Shown here piece by piece: positions 6,319 to 6,636 of a DNA stretch of 6,636 nucleotides; within the stretch, counting starts at the first letter, position 1; each line of letters opens with the position of its first letter. The position numbers and the translations under genes are program-made. This stretch comes from Bacteroidales bacterium (GTDB taxonomy: Bacteria > Bacteroidota > Bacteroidia > Bacteroidales > UBA932): assembly GCA_017555925.1 (NCBI GenBank), contig JAFZFL010000070.1, forward strand, positions 1 to 6,636, read 5' to 3'. Under the pieces are notes generated by a model, which searched no databases, had not been told where the DNA came from, and worked only from the letters and a program-made list of their open reading frames with translations.

Positions 6319-6636
6319 ATGGTTTTAAAGAGAATAAAGATTAATTCACTCAACGATATAGAGATTGCGGCCAAAGAGTTTATAGAGTTCATATCTAAAT
6401 CTGACCTGCAGAGCAACAATTTTGCCTTCTATGGAAACATGGGGGCAGGAAAGACCACATTCATTACAGCACTATGCAAAGTTCTTGGCGTTGAAGACAC
6501 CGTAAACAGTCCTACATTCACAATAGTAAACGAATATAGGGCAGCCAAAGGCTACCCCATTTACCATTTTGACTTTTACCGCATAAACAAGATAAGCGAA
6601 GCCTACGACATTGGTATTGACGAATACTTCTCAGGC
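6319..6636 (+). CDS. tsaE: TsaE, tRNA t6A37 biosynthesis ATPase, 5' part (3' end outside window)
   Basis: The 106 visible residues carry the TsaE signature: Walker A GNMGAGKTTF (39-48, Lys45), the switch-like VNSPTFTIVNEY (62-73), and IYHFDFYRI (81-89). TsaE is a small cytoplasmic ATPase that works with TsaB and TsaD to transfer threonylcarbamoyl to A37 of ANN-decoding tRNAs. Family members are usually about 135-160 residues, so most of the protein is here; the C-terminal third is beyond the window. The start is the first ATG in frame, 10 bases after the comM stop. There is no terminator between them, which suggests an operon with comM. No Shine-Dalgarno sequence is seen. Confidence 0.95.
   Translation, partial: MVLKRIKINSLNDIEIAAKEFIEFISKSDLQSNNFAFYGNMGAGKTTFITALCKVLGVEDTVNSPTFTIVNEYRAAKGYPIYHFDFYRINKISEAYDIGIDEYFSG

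Noticed and set aside
1..6636. Defence island, mobile element, CRISPR array or tRNA
   Set aside because: No repeat array, transposase, integrase, toxin-like gene or tRNA-like fold was seen; all genes fall in known housekeeping or envelope families.

Overview
The window carries five protein genes, all on the + strand, and looks like a piece of a Bacteroidales (Bacteroidota) chromosome. The support for this is: TAnnTTTG-type -7 promoter elements in the gap before the FadL-like gene; A-rich leaders without Shine-Dalgarno sequences in front of the genes; moderate-to-low GC; an S9 peptidase with a lysine-rich insert; and a FadL-type porin of the kind common in that phylum. I cannot name a genus from the sequence.

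Layout. Positions 1-410 hold the 3' part of a YfcE-type metallophosphoesterase gene. After 35 bases comes a secreted or periplasmic S9 (prolyl oligopeptidase / DPP IV-like) serine peptidase of 821 residues (446-2911), closed by a clear intrinsic terminator at 2929-2965. The 209-base gap 2912-3120 holds that terminator, a 13-base palindrome, and two -7-type promoter elements; the second (3056-3088) is complete and well placed for the next gene. That gene (3121-4596) encodes an outer-membrane FadL/OmpP1/TodX-family beta-barrel of 491 residues. The 140-base gap after it (4597-4736) ends in a 14-bp perfect stem plus T-run whose last T is the base before the start codon of the next gene. That gene, 4737-6308, is a ComM/YifB magnesium-chelatase-like AAA+ ATPase (523 residues). 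Ten bases further on, tsaE begins (tRNA t6A biosynthesis ATPase) and runs off the window end, so comM and tsaE look like one operon.

Functionally this is mostly housekeeping and envelope content: peptide degradation in the periplasm, uptake of hydrophobic compounds across the outer membrane, DNA branch migration, and tRNA modification. I see no mobile element, CRISPR array, tRNA, rRNA or phage gene, and no convincing sign of an undescribed multi-gene system. The most unusual local structure is the hairpin abutting the comM start codon. Lesser points are the atypical active-site motifs of the S9 peptidase, a possible two-promoter arrangement with a palindrome before the porin gene, and a cysteine cluster at the ComM N terminus.
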